Positions 1 to 11,649 of a DNA stretch of 64,000 nucleotides are shown in pieces; position 1 is the stretch's first letter, and the number at the start of each line of letters is the position of its first letter. The notes beneath the pieces were generated by a model. That model did no database searches and was not told where the DNA came from. It worked only from the letters and a program-made list of their open reading frames with translations. The DNA is from Desmodus rotundus (taxonomy: Eukaryota > Chordata > Mammalia > Chiroptera > Phyllostomidae): the NCBI RefSeq assembly GCF_022682495.2, contig NW_026527313.1, forward strand, positions 620,001 through 684,000, read 5' to 3'. The position numbers were made by a program, and so were the translations under genes.

Positions 1-972
1 CAGGCGTCCTGCGGGGGTCAGGGGACGGCGTGGGCACTCCCCGGGCGAGAGAGGGCGCCTGGGACCCGAGAGAGCCCCGGGGAGAGTCCGAGGCCTGGCC
101 GCAGAGGCTGCCATTGCCTCCCCGGGCTCCTACCATGGGGCCTGACCGTGTTCGCCCGAGGCCCAGGTTCACCGCAGGTGAATGCCTTTTGCGGACGCCA
201 AGGACAGGAGGTCGCCGATTCCCTCACAGAGGTGGGGGTTCGAGCTCTGGGGGACTGAGGTCGCAGCGGTCACACTCCATTTTTGGGTGGTTCCGCAGAG
301 ACTGGAGGGTTGAAGCGGCTGGGTCCAAGTCTGCCGCCTTGTGGCAGGGTGGGGGCTTTGCAGGCGAAGCAAGGCTCTTAGCCTCCCAGGCCGGGCACAG
401 GCCAGACTCCCCAAGGGAGAACCGGTCCTTGGTCGAGAGTCCCGCCCGCCCGCCCGGAACCGCTCCACCTGGCGCGAAACCGTGGCCGGCCCCTCTTCCA
501 GGCACCAGGTCCCTAGTTCTTTCCTGGCACTCTGCCTCTGCGGGGGTGGGAGAGCTGCTGGGAAGTGTGGTCCACGGGAAAACCCGTGGTCCTCTGGGTG
601 GCAGGGAGGGCCTCCGTTAACTCTGACACCAGCCCAGGGACCCTGTGGACCTGGCCTGATATCTCAAGGGGGGGGTACGTTGCCCGGAGTGATGCTCTTG
701 GGGTGGGGCCTATTTGGGCCTGCGTGGCCCAGCCTCTTGGCCCGAAACCTCCCAGCCGCGGCTCGGACAAAAGCCATCTCCTGGGGGCCTCCCCCCTGTT
801 CTTCCATCCGTAAAGGGGGACCCCTTTACGGATGGAAGAACAGGGGGATCTTCGCAGTGGTGGGGACGGGACGGAGGGGTCTGCTGGTTTGCAGCCACGT
901 AGGCCAGTTGCTCGCACCCCGGCCCCATGTGTCCCAGCTCCATGGACGAGGTGGGCCGCTTATGGCGGGATG
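1..972 (+). repeat. Unit 1, type A0
   Basis: The most divergent A unit: 'aaaacccgtggtcc' at the A1/A2 marker, 'cggagtgatgc', and 'ttgggcctgcgtgg' and 'cccagcctc' where other units have the NRF1-like motif and GC box (715-736). Hairpin 792-847, perfect. G-quadruplex broken by 'ctgctgg'. Same sequence as unit 31 as far as read. Whether the array continues upstream of base 1 is unknown. Confidence 0.93.
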
Positions 973-1944
973 CAGGCGTCCTGCGGGGGTCAGGGGACGC
1001 CGTGGGCACTCCCCGGACGAGCGAGGGCGCCTGGGACCCGAGAGAGCCCCGGGGAGAGTCCGAGGCCTGGCCGCAGAGGCTGCCATTGCATCCCTGGGCT
1101 CCTACCATGGGGCCTGACAGTGTTCGACCGAGGCCCAGGTTCACCGCAGGTGAATGCCTTTTGCGGACGCCAAGGACAGGAGGTCGCCGATTCCCTCACA
1201 GAGGTGGGGGTTCGAGATCTGGGGGACTGAGGTCGCAGCGGTCACACTCCATTTTTGGGTGGTTCCGCAGAGACTGGAGGGTTGAAGCGGCTGGGTCCAA
1301 GTCTGCCGCCTTGTTGCAGGGTGGGGGCTTTGCAGGCGAAGCAAGGCTCTTAGCCTCCCAGGCCGGGCACAGGCCAGACTCCCCAAGGGAGAACCGGTCC
1401 TTGGTCGAGGGTCCCGCCCGCCCGCCCGGAACCGCTCCACCTGGCGCGGAACCGTGGCCGGCCCCTCTTCCAGGCACCAGGTCCCTAGTTCTTTCCTGGC
1501 ACTCTGCCTCTGCGGGGGTGGGAGAGCTGCTGGGAAGTGTGGTCCACGGGAAAAAGCGCTGTCCTGTGGGTGGCAGGGAGGGCCTCCGTTAACTCTGACA
1601 CCAGCCCAGGGACCCTGTGGACCTGGCCTGATATCTCAAGAGGGGGGCACGTTGCCCGGAGGGATGCTCTTGGGGTGGGGCCTGCTTGCTCCTGCGCGGC
1701 CCCGCCTCTTGGCCCGAAACCACCCAGCCGCGGCTCGGACAAAAGCCATCTCCTGGGGGCCTCCCCCCTGTTCTTCCATCCGTAAAGGGGGACCCCTTTA
1801 CGGATGGAAGAACAGGGGGATCTTCGCAGTGGTGGGGACGGGACGGAGGGGTCTGCGGGTTTGCAGACACGTAGGCCAGTTGCTCGCACCCCGGCCCCAT
1901 GTGTCCCAGCTCCATGGACGAGGTGGGCCGCTTATGGCGGGATG
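973..1944 (+). repeat. Unit 2, type A1
   Basis: Carries a cluster of private changes in its first half: 'gacgccgtggg', 'cggacgagcgagg', 'attgcatccctggg', 'gacagtgttcgacc', 'ttcgagatctgg' and 'ttgttgcagg'. NRF1-like motif altered to 'tgctcctgcgc' (1687-1697). Hairpin 1764-1819, perfect. Twin of unit 32. Confidence 0.93.
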
Positions 1945-2912
1945 CAGGCGTCCTGCGGGGGTCAGGGGACGGCGTGGGCACTCCCCGGGCGAGAGAGGGC
2001 GCCTGGGACCCGAGAGAGCACCCGGGAAAATGCCCAGCCCTGGCCCCCGGGGCTCCAGTGGCCTCCCCAGGCTCCTGCCGTGGGGCCTGGTCCCGCTCAC
2101 CTGGGCCCAGGTTCTCCGCAGGTGAATGCCTTTTGCGGACACCAGGGACCACAGGCCGCGGATCCCTTCACGGGCAGGGGGGGTTCGAGCTCTGTGGGAC
2201 CCAGGTCGCAGCGCACACAGTCCCTTCTCGCAAAGTTCGCCCAGACTTTAGAGAGTAGAAGCGTCTCGGTCCAAGTTTGCCGCCTCGGGGCAGGGTGGGG
2301 CCGTTTGAGCCAAGAGAGACTCTTAACCCCCAGGCAGGTCTCAGGCCCGAGACCCCCAGGGAGACCCGGTCCCTGGGCGTGGGTCCGGCCCGCCCGGGCC
2401 CGCCCCATCCTGGCCCGGAACCGTGGCCGGCCCCTCTTCCCGGCCCCAGGTCCCTAGCTCTTCCCTGGCACTCTGCCTCTGGCGGGGTGGGAGACGGGCT
2501 GGCAAGTGTGGTCCACGGGAAAACGCGCGGTCCTCTGGGTGGCAGGGAGGGCCTCCGTTAACTCTGACTCAGCCCAGGGACCCTGTGCACCTGGCCTGAT
2601 ATCTCAAGGGGGGGGCACGTTGCCCGGAGGGATGCTCTTGGGGTGGGGCCTGCTTGCGCCTGCGCGGCCCCGCCTCTTGGCCCGAAACCACCCAGCCGCG
2701 GCTCGGACAAAAGCCATCTCCTGGGGGCCTCCCCCCTGTTCTTCCATCCGTAAAGGGGGACCCCTTTACGGATGGAAGAACAGGGGGATCTTCGCAGTGG
2801 TGGGGACGGGACGGAGGGGTCTGCGGGTTTGCAGCCACGTAGGCCAGTTGCTCGCACCCCGGCCCCATGTGTCCCAGCTCCATGGACGAGGTGGGCCGCT
2901 TATGGCGGGATG
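1945..2912 (+). repeat. Unit 3, type B1
   Basis: 968 bp: loses one base in 'cttaacccccagg' and one in 'ctgactcagccc'. First of two adjacent B units, an arrangement seen only here and at units 33-34. Hairpin 2732-2787, perfect. Unit 29 shares the 'cttaaccccc' form. Confidence 0.93.
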
Positions 2913-3882
2913 CAGGCGTCCTGCGGGGGTCAGGGGACGGCGTGGGCACTCCCCGGGCGAGAGAGGGCGCCTGGGACCCGAGAGAGCACCCGGGAAAATG
3001 CCCAGCCCTGGCCCCCGGGGCTCCAGTGGCCTCCCCAGGCTCCTGCCGTGGGGCCTGGTCCCGCTCACCTGGGCCCAGGTTCTCCGCAGGTGAATGCCTT
3101 TTGCGGACACCAGGGACCACAGGCCGCGGATCCCTTCACGGGCAGGGGGGGTTCGAGCTCTGTGGGACCCAGGTCGCAGCGCACACAGTCCCTTCTCGCA
3201 AAGTTCGCCCAGACTTTAGAGAGTAGAAGCGTCTCGGTCCAAGTTTGCCGCCTCGGGGCAGGGTGGGGCCGTTTGAGCCAAGAGAGACTCTTAGCCCCCC
3301 AGGCAGGTCTCAGGCCCGAGACCCCCAGGGAGACCCGGTCCCTGGGCGTGGGTCCGGCCCGCCCGGGCCCGCCCCATCCTGGCCCGGAACCGTGGCCGGC
3401 CCCTCTTCCCGGCCCCAGGTCCCTAGCTCTTCCCTGGCACTCTGCCTCTGGCGGGGTGGGAGACGGGCTGGCAAGTGTGGTCCACGGGAAAACGCGCGGT
3501 CCTCTGGGTGGCAGGGAGGGCCTCCGTTAACTCTGACACCAGCCCAGGGACCCTGTGCACCTGGCCTGATATCTCAAGGAGGGGGCACGTTGCCCGGAGG
3601 GATGCTCTTGGGGTGGGGCCTGCTTGCGCCTGCGCGGCCCCGCCTCTTGGCCCGAAACCACCCAGCCGCGGCTCGGACAAAAGCAATCTCCTGGGGGCCT
3701 CCCCCCAGTTCTTCCATCCGTAAAGGGGGACCCCTTTACGGATGGAAGAACAGGGGGATCTTCGCAGTGGTGGGGACGGGACGGAGGGGTCTGCGGGTTT
3801 GCAGCCACGTAGGCCAGTTGCTCGCACCCCGGCCCCATGTGTCCCAGCTCCATGGACGAGGTGGGCCGCTTATGGCGGGAGG
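2913..3882 (+). repeat. Unit 4, type B1
   Basis: Tags: 'caaggagggggc', 'aaagcaatctcc'. Hairpin 3702-3757 with one mismatched pair, because T is A at 3707 in the left arm ('cccagttc'). Ends 'gcgggaggcagg' instead of 'gcgggatgcagg', just after the YY1-like core. Twin of unit 34. Confidence 0.93.
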
Positions 3883-4855
3883 CAGGCGTCCTGCGGGGGT
3901 CAGGGGACGGCGTGGGCACTCCCCGGGCGAGAGAGGGCGCCTGGGACCCGAGAGAGCCCCGGGGAGAGTCCGAGGCCTGGCCGCAGAGGCTGCCATTGCC
4001 TCCCCGGGCTCCTACCATGGGGCCTGACCGTGTTCGCCCGAGGCCCAGGTTCACCGCAGGTGAATGCCTTTTGCGGACGCCAAGGACAGGAGGTCGCCGA
4101 TTCCCTCACAGAGGTGGGGGTTCGAGCTCTGGGGTACTGAGGTCGCAGCGGTCACACTCCATTTTTGGGTGGTTCCGCAGAGACTGGAGGGTTGAAGCGG
4201 CTGGGTCCAAGTCTGCCGCCTTGTGGCAGGGTGGGGGCTTTGCAGGCGAAGCAAGGCTCTTAGCCTCCCAGGCCGGGCACAGGCCAGACTCCCCAAGGGA
4301 GAACCGGTCCTTGGTCGAGGGTCCCGCCCGCCCGCCCGGAACCGCTCCACCTGGCGCGGGTACCGTGGCCGGCCCCTCTTCCAGGCACCAGGTCCCTAGT
4401 TCTTTCCTGGCACTCTGCCTCTGCGGGGGTGGGAGAGCTGCTGGGAAGTGTGGTCCACGGGAAAAAGCGCTGTCCTGTGGGTGGCAGGGAGGGCCTCCGT
4501 TAACTCTGACACCAGCCCAGGGACCCTGTGGACCTGGCCTGATATCTCAAGAGGGGGGCACGTTGCCCGGAGGGATGCTCTTGGGGTGGGGCCTGCTTGC
4601 GCCTGCGCGGCCCCGCCTCTTGGCCCGAAACCACCCAGCCGCGGCTCGGACAAAAGCCATCTCCTGGGGGCCTCCCCCCTGTTCTTCCATCCGTAAAGGG
4701 GGACCCCTTTACGGATGGAAGAACAGGGGGATCTTCGCAGTGGTGGGGACGGGACGGAGGGGTCTGCGGGTTTGCAGCCACGTAGGCCAGTTGCTCGCAC
4801 CCCGGCCCCATGTGTCCCAGCTCCATGGACGAGGTGGGCCGCTTATGGCGGGATG
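3883..4855 (+). repeat. Unit 5, type A1, longest unit (973 bp)
   Basis: An extra G gives 'ggcgcgggtaccgtgg' (KpnI site GGTACC near 4359); unit 35 has the same site without the extra base. The extra base happens to fuse open frames into the longest one in the window (387 codons, 3837-5000), which is therefore an indel artefact. Other tag 'ctggggtactgagg'. Hairpin 4675-4730, perfect. Confidence 0.93.
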
Positions 4856-5827
4856 CAGGCGTCCTGCGGGGGTCAGGGGACGGCGTGGGCACTCCCCGGG
4901 CGAGAGAGGGCGCCTGGGACCCGAGAGAGCCCCGGGGAGAGTCCGAGGCCTGGCCGCAGAGGCTGCCATTGCCTCCCCGGGCTCCTACCATGGGGCCTGA
5001 CCGTGTTCGCCCGAGGCCCAGGTTCACCGCAGGTGAATGCCTTTTGCGGACGCCAAGGACAGGAGGTCGCCGATTCCCTCACAGAGGTGGGGGTTCGAGC
5101 TCTGGGGGACTGAGGTCGCAGCGGTCACACTCCATTTTTGGGTGGTTCCGCAGAGACTGGAGGGTTGAAGCGGCTGGGTCCAAGTCTGCCGCCTTGTGGC
5201 AGGGTGGGGGCTTTGCAGGCGAAGCAAGGCTCTTAGCCTCCCAGGCCGGGCACAGGCCAGACTCCCCAAGTGAGAACCGGTCCTTGGTCGAGGGTCCCGC
5301 CCGCCCGCCCGGAACCGCTCCACCTGGCGCGGAACCGTGGCCGGCCCCTCTTCCAGGCACCAGGTCCCTAGTTCTTTCCTGGCACTCTGCCTCTGCGGGG
5401 GTGGGAGAGCTGCTGGGAAGTGTGGTCCACGGGAAAAAGCGCTGTCCTGTGGGTGGCAGGGAGGGCCTCCGTTAACTCTGACACCAGCCCAGGGACCCTG
5501 TGGACCTGGCCTGATATCTCAAGGGGGGGGCACGTTGCCCGGAGGGATGCTCTTGGGGTGGGGCCTGCCTGCGCCTGCGCGGCCCCGCCTCTTGGCCCGA
5601 AACCACCCAGCCGCGGCTCGGACAAAAGCCATCTCCTGGGGGCCTCCCCCCTGTTCTTCCATCCGTAAAGGGGGACCCCTTTACGGATGGAAGAACAGGG
5701 GGATCTTCGCAGTGGTGGGGACGGGACGGAGGGGTCTGCGGGTTTGCAGCCACGTAGGCCAGTTGCTCGCACCCCGGCCCCATGTGTCCCAGCTCCATGG
5801 ACGAGGTGGGCCGCTTATGGCGGGATG
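4856..5827 (+). repeat. Unit 6, type A1
   Basis: Tag 'ccccaagtgagaacc'. Unlike other A1 units it has the uninterrupted eight-G run and 'cctgcctgcgcc', so its 3' end is of the A2 kind: an A1/A2 mosaic. Hairpin 5647-5702, perfect. Twin of unit 36. Confidence 0.92.
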
Positions 5828-6796
5828 CAGGCGTCCTGCGGGGGTCAGGGGACGGCGTGGGCACTCCCCGGGCGAGAGAGGGCGTCTGGGACCCGAGAGA
5901 GCACCCGGGAAAATGCCCAGCCCTGGCCCCCGGGGCTCCAGTGGCCTCCCCAGGCTCCTGCCGTGGGGCCTGGTCCCGCTCACCTGGGCCCAGGTTCTCC
6001 GCAGGTGAATGCCTTTTGCGGACACCAGGGACCACAGGCCGCGGATCCCTTCACGGGCAGGGGGGGTTCGAGCTCTGTGGGACCCAGGTCGCAGCGCACA
6101 CAGTCCCTTCTCGCAAAGTTCAGCCCAGACTTTAGAGAGTAGAAGTGTCTCGGTCCAAGTTTTCCGCCTCGGGGCAGGGTGGGGCCGTTTGAGCCAAGAG
6201 AGACTCTTAGCCCCCCAGGCAGGTCTCAGGCCCGAGACCCCCAGGGAGACCCGGTCCCTGGGCGTGGGTCCCGCCCGCCCGGGCCCGCCCCACCTGGCCC
6301 GGAACCGTGGCCGGCCCCTCTTCCCGGCCCCAGGTCCCTAGCTCTTCCCTGGCACTCTGCCTCTGGCGGGGTGGGAGACGGGCTGGCAAGTGTGGTCCAC
6401 GGGAAAACGCGCGGTCCTCTGGGTGGCAGGGAGGGCCTCCGTTAACTCTGACACCAGCCCAGCGACCCTGTGGACCTGGCCTGATATCTCAAGGGGGGGG
6501 CACGTTGTCCGGAGGGATGCTCTTGGGGTGGGGCCTGCTTGCGCCTGCGCGGCCCCGCCTCTTGGCCCGAAACCACCCAGCCGCGGCTCGGACAAAAGCC
6601 ATCTCCTGGGGGCCTCCCCCATGTTCTTCCATCCGTAAAGGGGGACCCCTTACGGATGGAAGAACAGGGGGATCTTCGCAGTGGTGGGGACGGGACGGAG
6701 GGGTCTGCGGGTTTGCAGCCACGTAGGCCAGTTGCTCGCACCCCGGCCCCATGTGTCTCAGCTCCATGGACGAGGTGGGCCGCTTATGGCGGGATG
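5828..6796 (+). repeat. Unit 7, type B2, damaged hairpin
   Basis: Tags: 'gggcgtctggg', 'agaagtgtctcgg', 'cccagcgaccc', 'gttgtccgg', 'gtgtctcagctcc'. Hairpin 6617-6671 has C to A at 6621 in the left arm and one T missing in the right arm ('ccccttacgg'). The same T deletion recurs in units 12 and 17, 4,853 and 4,852 bp further on. Twin of unit 37. Confidence 0.93.
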
Positions 6797-7767
6797 CAGG
6801 CGTCCTACGGGGGTCAGGGGACGGCGTGGGCACTCCCCGGGCGAGAGAGGGCGCCTGGGACCCGAGAGAGCCCCGGGGAGAGTCCGAGGCCTGGCCGCAG
6901 AGGCTGCCATTGCCTCCCCGGGCTCCTACCATGGGGCCTGACCGTGTTCGCCCGAGGCCCAGGTTCACCGCAGGTGAATGCCTTTTGCGGACGCCAAGGA
7001 CAGGAGGTCGCCGATTCCCTCACAGAGGTGGGGGTTCGAGCTCTGGGGGACTGAGGTCGCAGCGGTCACACTCCATTTTTGGGTGGTTCCGCAGAGACTG
7101 GAGGGTTGAAGCGGCTGGGTCCAAGTCTGCCGCCTTGTGGCAGGGTGGGGGCTTTGCAGGCGAAGCAAGGCTCTTAGCCTCCCAGGCGGGGCACAGGCCA
7201 GACTCCCCAAGGGAAAACCGGTCCTTGGTCGAGGGTCCCGAACGCCCGCCCGGAACCGCTCCACCTGGCGCGGAACCGTGGCCGACCCCTCTTCCAGGCA
7301 CCAGGTCCCTAGTTCTTTCCTGGCACTCTGCCTCTGCAGGGGTGGGAGAGCTGCTGGGAAGTGTGGTCCACGGGAAAACGCGCGGTCCTCTGGGTGGCAG
7401 GGAGGGCCTCCGTTAACTCTGACACCAGCCCAGGGACCCTGTGGACCTGGCCTGATATCTCAAGGGGGGGCACGTTGCCCGGAGGGATGCTCTTGGGGTG
7501 GGGCCTGCCTGCGCCTGCGCGGCCCCGCCTCTTGGCCCGAAACCACCCAGCCGCGGCTCGGACAAAAGCCATCTCCTGGGGGCCTCCCCCCTGTTCTTCC
7601 ATCCGTAAAGGGGGACCCCTTTACGGATGGAAGAACAGGGGGATCTTCGCAGTGGTGGGGACGGGACGGAGGGGTCCGCGGGTTTGCAGCCACGTAGGCC
7701 AGTTGCTCGCACCCCGGCCCCATGTGTCCCAGCTCCATGGACGAGGTGGGCCGCTTATGGCGGGATG
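6797..7767 (+). repeat. Unit 8, type A2
   Basis: Opens 'ggcgtcctacggg'. Tags: 'aagggaaaaccgg', 'gtcccgaacgcc', 'ggccgacccc', 'ctctgcaggggtgg', 'ggtccgcggg'. One G short in the variable G-run (971 bp). Hairpin 7587-7642, perfect. Twin of unit 38, which differs by 'ggcttggg'. Confidence 0.93.
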
Positions 7768-8737
7768 CAGGCGTCCTGCGGGGGTCAGGGGACGGCGTGG
7801 GCACTCCCCGGGCGAGAGAGGGCGCCTGGGACCCGAGAGAGCACCCGGGAAAATGCCCAGCCCTGGCCCCCGGGGCTCCAGTGGCCTCCCCAGGCTCCTG
7901 CCGTGGGGCCTGGTCCCGCTCACCTGGGCCCAGGTTCTCCGCAGGTGAATGCCTTTTGCGGACACCAGGGACCACAGGCCGCGGATCCCTTCACGGGCAG
8001 GGGGGGTTCGAGCTCTGTGGGACCCAGGTCGCAGCGCATACAGTCCCTTCTCGCAAAGTTCAGCCCAGATTTTAGAGAGTAGAAGCGTCTCGATCCAAGT
8101 TTTCCGCCTCGGGGCAGGGTGGGGCCGTTTGAGCCAAGAGAGACTCTTAGCCCCCCAGGCAGGTCTCAGGCACGAGACCCCCAGGGAGACCCGGTCCCTG
8201 GGCGAGGGTCCCGCCCGCCCGGGCCCGCCCCACCTGGCCCGGAACCGTGGCCGGCCCCTCTTCCCGGCCCCAGGTCCCTAGCTCTTCCCTGGCACTCTGC
8301 CTCTGGCGGGGTGGGAGACGGGCTGGCAAGTGTGGTCCACGGGAAAACGCGCGGTCCTCTGGGTGGCAGGGAGGGCCTCCGTTAACTCTGACACCAGCCC
8401 AGGGACCCTGTGGACCTGGCCTGATATCTCAAGGGGGGGGCAGGTTGCCCGGAGGGATGCTCTTGGGGTGGGGCCTGCCTGCGCCTGCGCGGCCCCGCCT
8501 CTTGGCCCGAAACCACCCAGCCGCGGCTCGGACAAAAGCCATCTCCTGGGGGCCTCCCCCCTGTTCTTCCATCCGTAAAGGGGGACCCCTTTACGGATGG
8601 AAGAACAGGGGGATCTTCTCAGTGGCGGGGACGGGACGGAGGGTTCTGCGGGTTTGCAGCCACGTAGGCCAGTTCCTCGCACCCCGGCCCCATGTGTCCC
8701 AGCTCCATGGACGAGGTGGGCCGCTTATGGCGGGATG
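7768..8737 (+). repeat. Unit 9, type B2 (variant lineage)
   Basis: A well-marked lineage: 'cgcatacagtcc', 'cagattttagag', 'ctcgatccaag', 'caggcacgagac', 'gggcaggttgcc', 'cttctcagtggcggg', 'gagggttctgc', 'cagttcctcgc'. Hairpin 8557-8612, perfect. Nearly identical to units 14, 39 and 45. Confidence 0.93.
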
Positions 8738-9709
8738 CAGGCGTCCTGCGGGGGTCAGGGGACGGCGTGGGCACTCCCCGGGCGAGAGAGGGCGCCTGGG
8801 ACCCGAGAGAGCCCCGGGGAGAGTCCGAGGCCTGGCCGCAGAGGCTGCCATTGCCTCCCCGGGCTCCTACCATGGGGCCTGACCGTGTTCGCCCGAGGCC
8901 CAGGTTCACCGCAGGTGAATGCCTTTTGCGGACGCCAAGGACAGGAGGTCGCCGATTCCCTCACAGAGGTGGGGGTTCGAGCTCTGGGGGACTGAGGTCG
9001 CAGCGGTCACACTCCATTTTTGGGTGGTTCCGCAGAGACTGGAGGGTTGAAGCGGCTGGGTCCAAGTCTGCCGCCTTGTGGCAGGGTGGGGGCTTTGCAG
9101 GCGAAGCAAGGCTCTTAGCCTCCCAGGCGGGGCACAGGCCAGACTCCCCAAGGGAGAACCGGTCCTTGGTCGAGGGTCCCGCCCGCCCGCCCGGAACCGC
9201 TCCACCTGGCGCGGAACCGTGGCCGGCCCCTCTTCCAGGCTCCAGGTCCCTAGTTCTTTCCTGGCACTCTGCCTCTGCGGGGGTGGGAGAGCTGCTGGGA
9301 AGTGTGGTCCACGGGAAAAAGCGCTGTCCTGTGGGTGGCAGGGAGGGCCTCCGTTAACTCTGACACCAGCCCAGGGACCCTGTGGACCTGGCCTGATATC
9401 TCAAGAGGGGTGCACGTTGCCCGGAGGGATGCTCTTGGGGTGGGGCCTGCTTGCGCCTGCGCGGCCCCGCCTCTTGGCCCGAAACCACCCAGCCGCGGCT
9501 CGGACAAAAGCCATCTCCTGGGGGCCTCCCCCCTGTTCTTCCATCCGTAAAGGGGGACCCCTTTACGGATGGAAGAACAGGGGGATCTTCGCAGTGGTGG
9601 GGACGGGACGGAGGGGTCCGCGGGTTTGCAGACACGTAGGCCAGTTGCTCGCACCCCGGCCCCATGTGTCCCAGCTCCATGGACGAGGTGGGCCGCTTAT
9701 GGCGGGATG
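8738..9709 (+). repeat. Unit 10, type A1
   Basis: Tags: 'ccaggctccagg' (private), 'aagaggggtgcacg', 'ggtccgcggg', 'gcagacacg'. The 3' tags are shared with units 16, 41 and 47. Hairpin 9529-9584, perfect. Confidence 0.92.
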
Positions 9710-10678
9710 CAGGCGTCCTGCGGGGGTCAGGGGACGGCGTGGGCACTCCCCGGGCGAGAGAGGGCGCCTGGGACCCGAGAGAGCACCCGGGAAAATGCCC
9801 AGCCCTGGCCCCCGGGGCTCCAGTGGCCTCCCCAGGCTCCTGCCGTGGGGCCTGGTCCCGCTCACCTGGGCCCAGGTTCTCCGCAGGTGAATGCCTTTTG
9901 CGGACACCAGGGACCACAGGCCGCGGATCCCTTCACGGGCAGGGGGGGTTCGAGCTCTGTGGGACCCAGGTCGCAGCGCACACAGTCCCTTCTCGCAATG
10001 TTCGCCCAGACTTTAGAGAGTAGAAGCGTCTCGGTCCAAGTTTGCCGCCTCGGGGCAGGGTGGGGCCGTTTGAGCCAAGAGAGACTCTTAGCCCCCCAGG
10101 CAGGTCTCAGGCCCGAGACCCCCAGGGAGACCCGGTCCCTGGGCGTGGGTCCGGCCGCCCGGGCCCGCCCCATCCTGGCCCGGAACCGTGGCCGGCCCCT
10201 CTTCCCGGCCCCAGGTCCCTAGCTCTTCCCTGGCACTCTGCCTCTGGCGGGGTGGGAGACGGGCTGGCAAGTGTGGTCCACGGGAAAACGCGCGGTCCTC
10301 TGGGTGGCAGGGAGGGCCTCCGTTAACTCTGACACCAGCCCAGGGACCCTGTGCACCTGGCCTGATATCTCAAGGGGGGGGCACGTTGCCCGGAGGGATG
10401 CTCTTGGGGTGGGGCCTGCTTGCGCCTGCGCGGCCCCGCCTCTTGGCCCGAAACCACCCAGCCGCGGCTCGGACAAAAGCCATCTCCTGGGGGCCTCCCC
10501 CCTGTTCTTCCATCCGTAAAGGGGGACCCCTTTACGGATGGAAGAACAGGGGGATCTTCGCAGTGGTGGGGACGGGACGGAGGGGTCTGCGGGTTTGCAG
10601 CCACGTAGGCCAGTTGCTCGCACCCCGGCCCCATGTGTCCCAGCTCCATGGACGAGGTGGGCCGCTTATGGCTGGATG
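9710..10678 (+). repeat. Unit 11, type B1
   Basis: Tags: 'cgcaatgttcgcc' and 'ggtccggccgcccg' (one C short; 969 bp), shared with units 17, 42 and 48. Hairpin 10498-10553, perfect. YY1-like core at its end is changed to 'atggctg' (10668-10674). Confidence 0.92.
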
Positions 10679-11649
10679 CAGGCGTCCTGCGGGGGTCAGG
10701 GGACGGCGTGGGCACTCCCCGGGCGAGAGAGGGCGCCTGGGACCCGAGAGAGCCCCGGGGAGAGTCCGAGGCCTGGCCGCAGAGGCTGCCATTGCCTCCC
10801 CGGGCTCCTACCATGGGGCCTGACCGTGTTCGCCCGAGGCCCAGGTTCACCGCAGGTGAATGCCTTTTGCGGACGCCAAGGACAGGAGGTCGCCGATTCC
10901 CTCACAGAGGTGGGGGTTCGAGCTCTGGGGGACTGAGGTCGCAGCGGTCACACTCCATTTTTGGGTGGTTCCGCAGAGACTGGAGGGTTGAAGCGGCTGG
11001 GTCCAAGTCTGCCGCCTTGTGGCAGGGTGGGGGCTTTGCAGGCGAAGCAAGGCTCTTAGCCTCCCAGGCCGGGCACAGGCCAGACTCCCCAAGGGAGAAC
11101 CGGTCCTTGGTCGAGGGTCCCGCCCGCCCGCCCGGAACCGCTCCACCTGGCGCGGAACCGTGGCCGGCCCCTCTTCCAGGCCCCAGGTCCCTAGCTCTTC
11201 CCTGGCACTCTGCCTCTGGCGGGGTGGGAGACGGGCTGGCAAGTGTGGTCCACGGGAAAACGCGCGGTCCTCTGGGTGGCAGGGAGGGCCTCCGTTAACT
11301 CTGACACCAGCCCAGGGACCCTGTGGACCTGGCCTGATATCTCAAGAGGGGGGCACGTTGTCCGGAGGCATGCTCTTGGGGTGGGGCCTGCTTGCGCCTG
11401 CGCGGCCCCGCCTCTTGGCCCGAAACCACCCAGCCGCGGCTCGGACAAAAGCCATCTCCTGGGGGCCTCCCCCCTGTTCTTCCATCCGTAAAGGGGGACC
11501 CCTTACGGATGGAAGAACAGGGGGATCTTCGCAGTGGTGGGGACGGGACGGAGGGGTCTGCGGGTTTGCAGCCACGTAGGCCAGTTGCTCGCACCCCGGC
11601 CCCATGTGTCCCAGCTCCATGGACGAGGTGGGCCGCTTATGGCGGGATG
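10679..11649 (+). repeat. Unit 12, A/B hybrid, damaged hairpin
   Basis: A-type up to 'ctcttccagg' and B-type from 'ccccagg' on; the switch lies in 11179-11181. Length 971, midway between A and B. Other tag 'gttgtccggaggcatgc'. Hairpin 11470-11524 lacks one T in the right arm. Opened by the altered boundary of unit 11. Unit 43 matches its first half only. Confidence 0.92.

Noticed and set aside
3..60. Identity with DXZ4, FA-SAT or a bovid/cervid satellite
   Set aside because: Unit lengths differ (3 kb, 483 bp, and 0.7-1.4 kb classes) and I cannot recall matching sequence. No internal ~486-bp half-repeat was visible that would make the unit a dimer of a shorter satellite.
163..185. Everted TTCACC-GCA-GGTGAA in A units as a nuclear-receptor element
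   Set aside because: Half-sites do not match the RGGTCA consensus and B units lack the left arm ('ttctcc'); too weak to annotate.
227..255. Pol III B-box-like 'ggttcgagctc' in every unit (tRNA or SINE origin)
   Set aside because: Only the GGTTCGA core fits; there is no A box at the right distance and no T-stem pairing around it.
2318..2334. Telomere-like TTAACCC in units 3, 29 and 33
   Set aside because: A single copy created by a one-base change in 'cttagcccccc'; no tandem telomeric repeats.
3837..5000. 387-codon open frame, the longest in the window
   Set aside because: It exists only because unit 5 has one extra G; the near-identical unit 35 lacks it and the frame ends early. Composition is Gly/Pro/Arg/Ser-rich as expected from random GC-rich DNA, overlapping open frames exist on other frames, and no family is recognisable.
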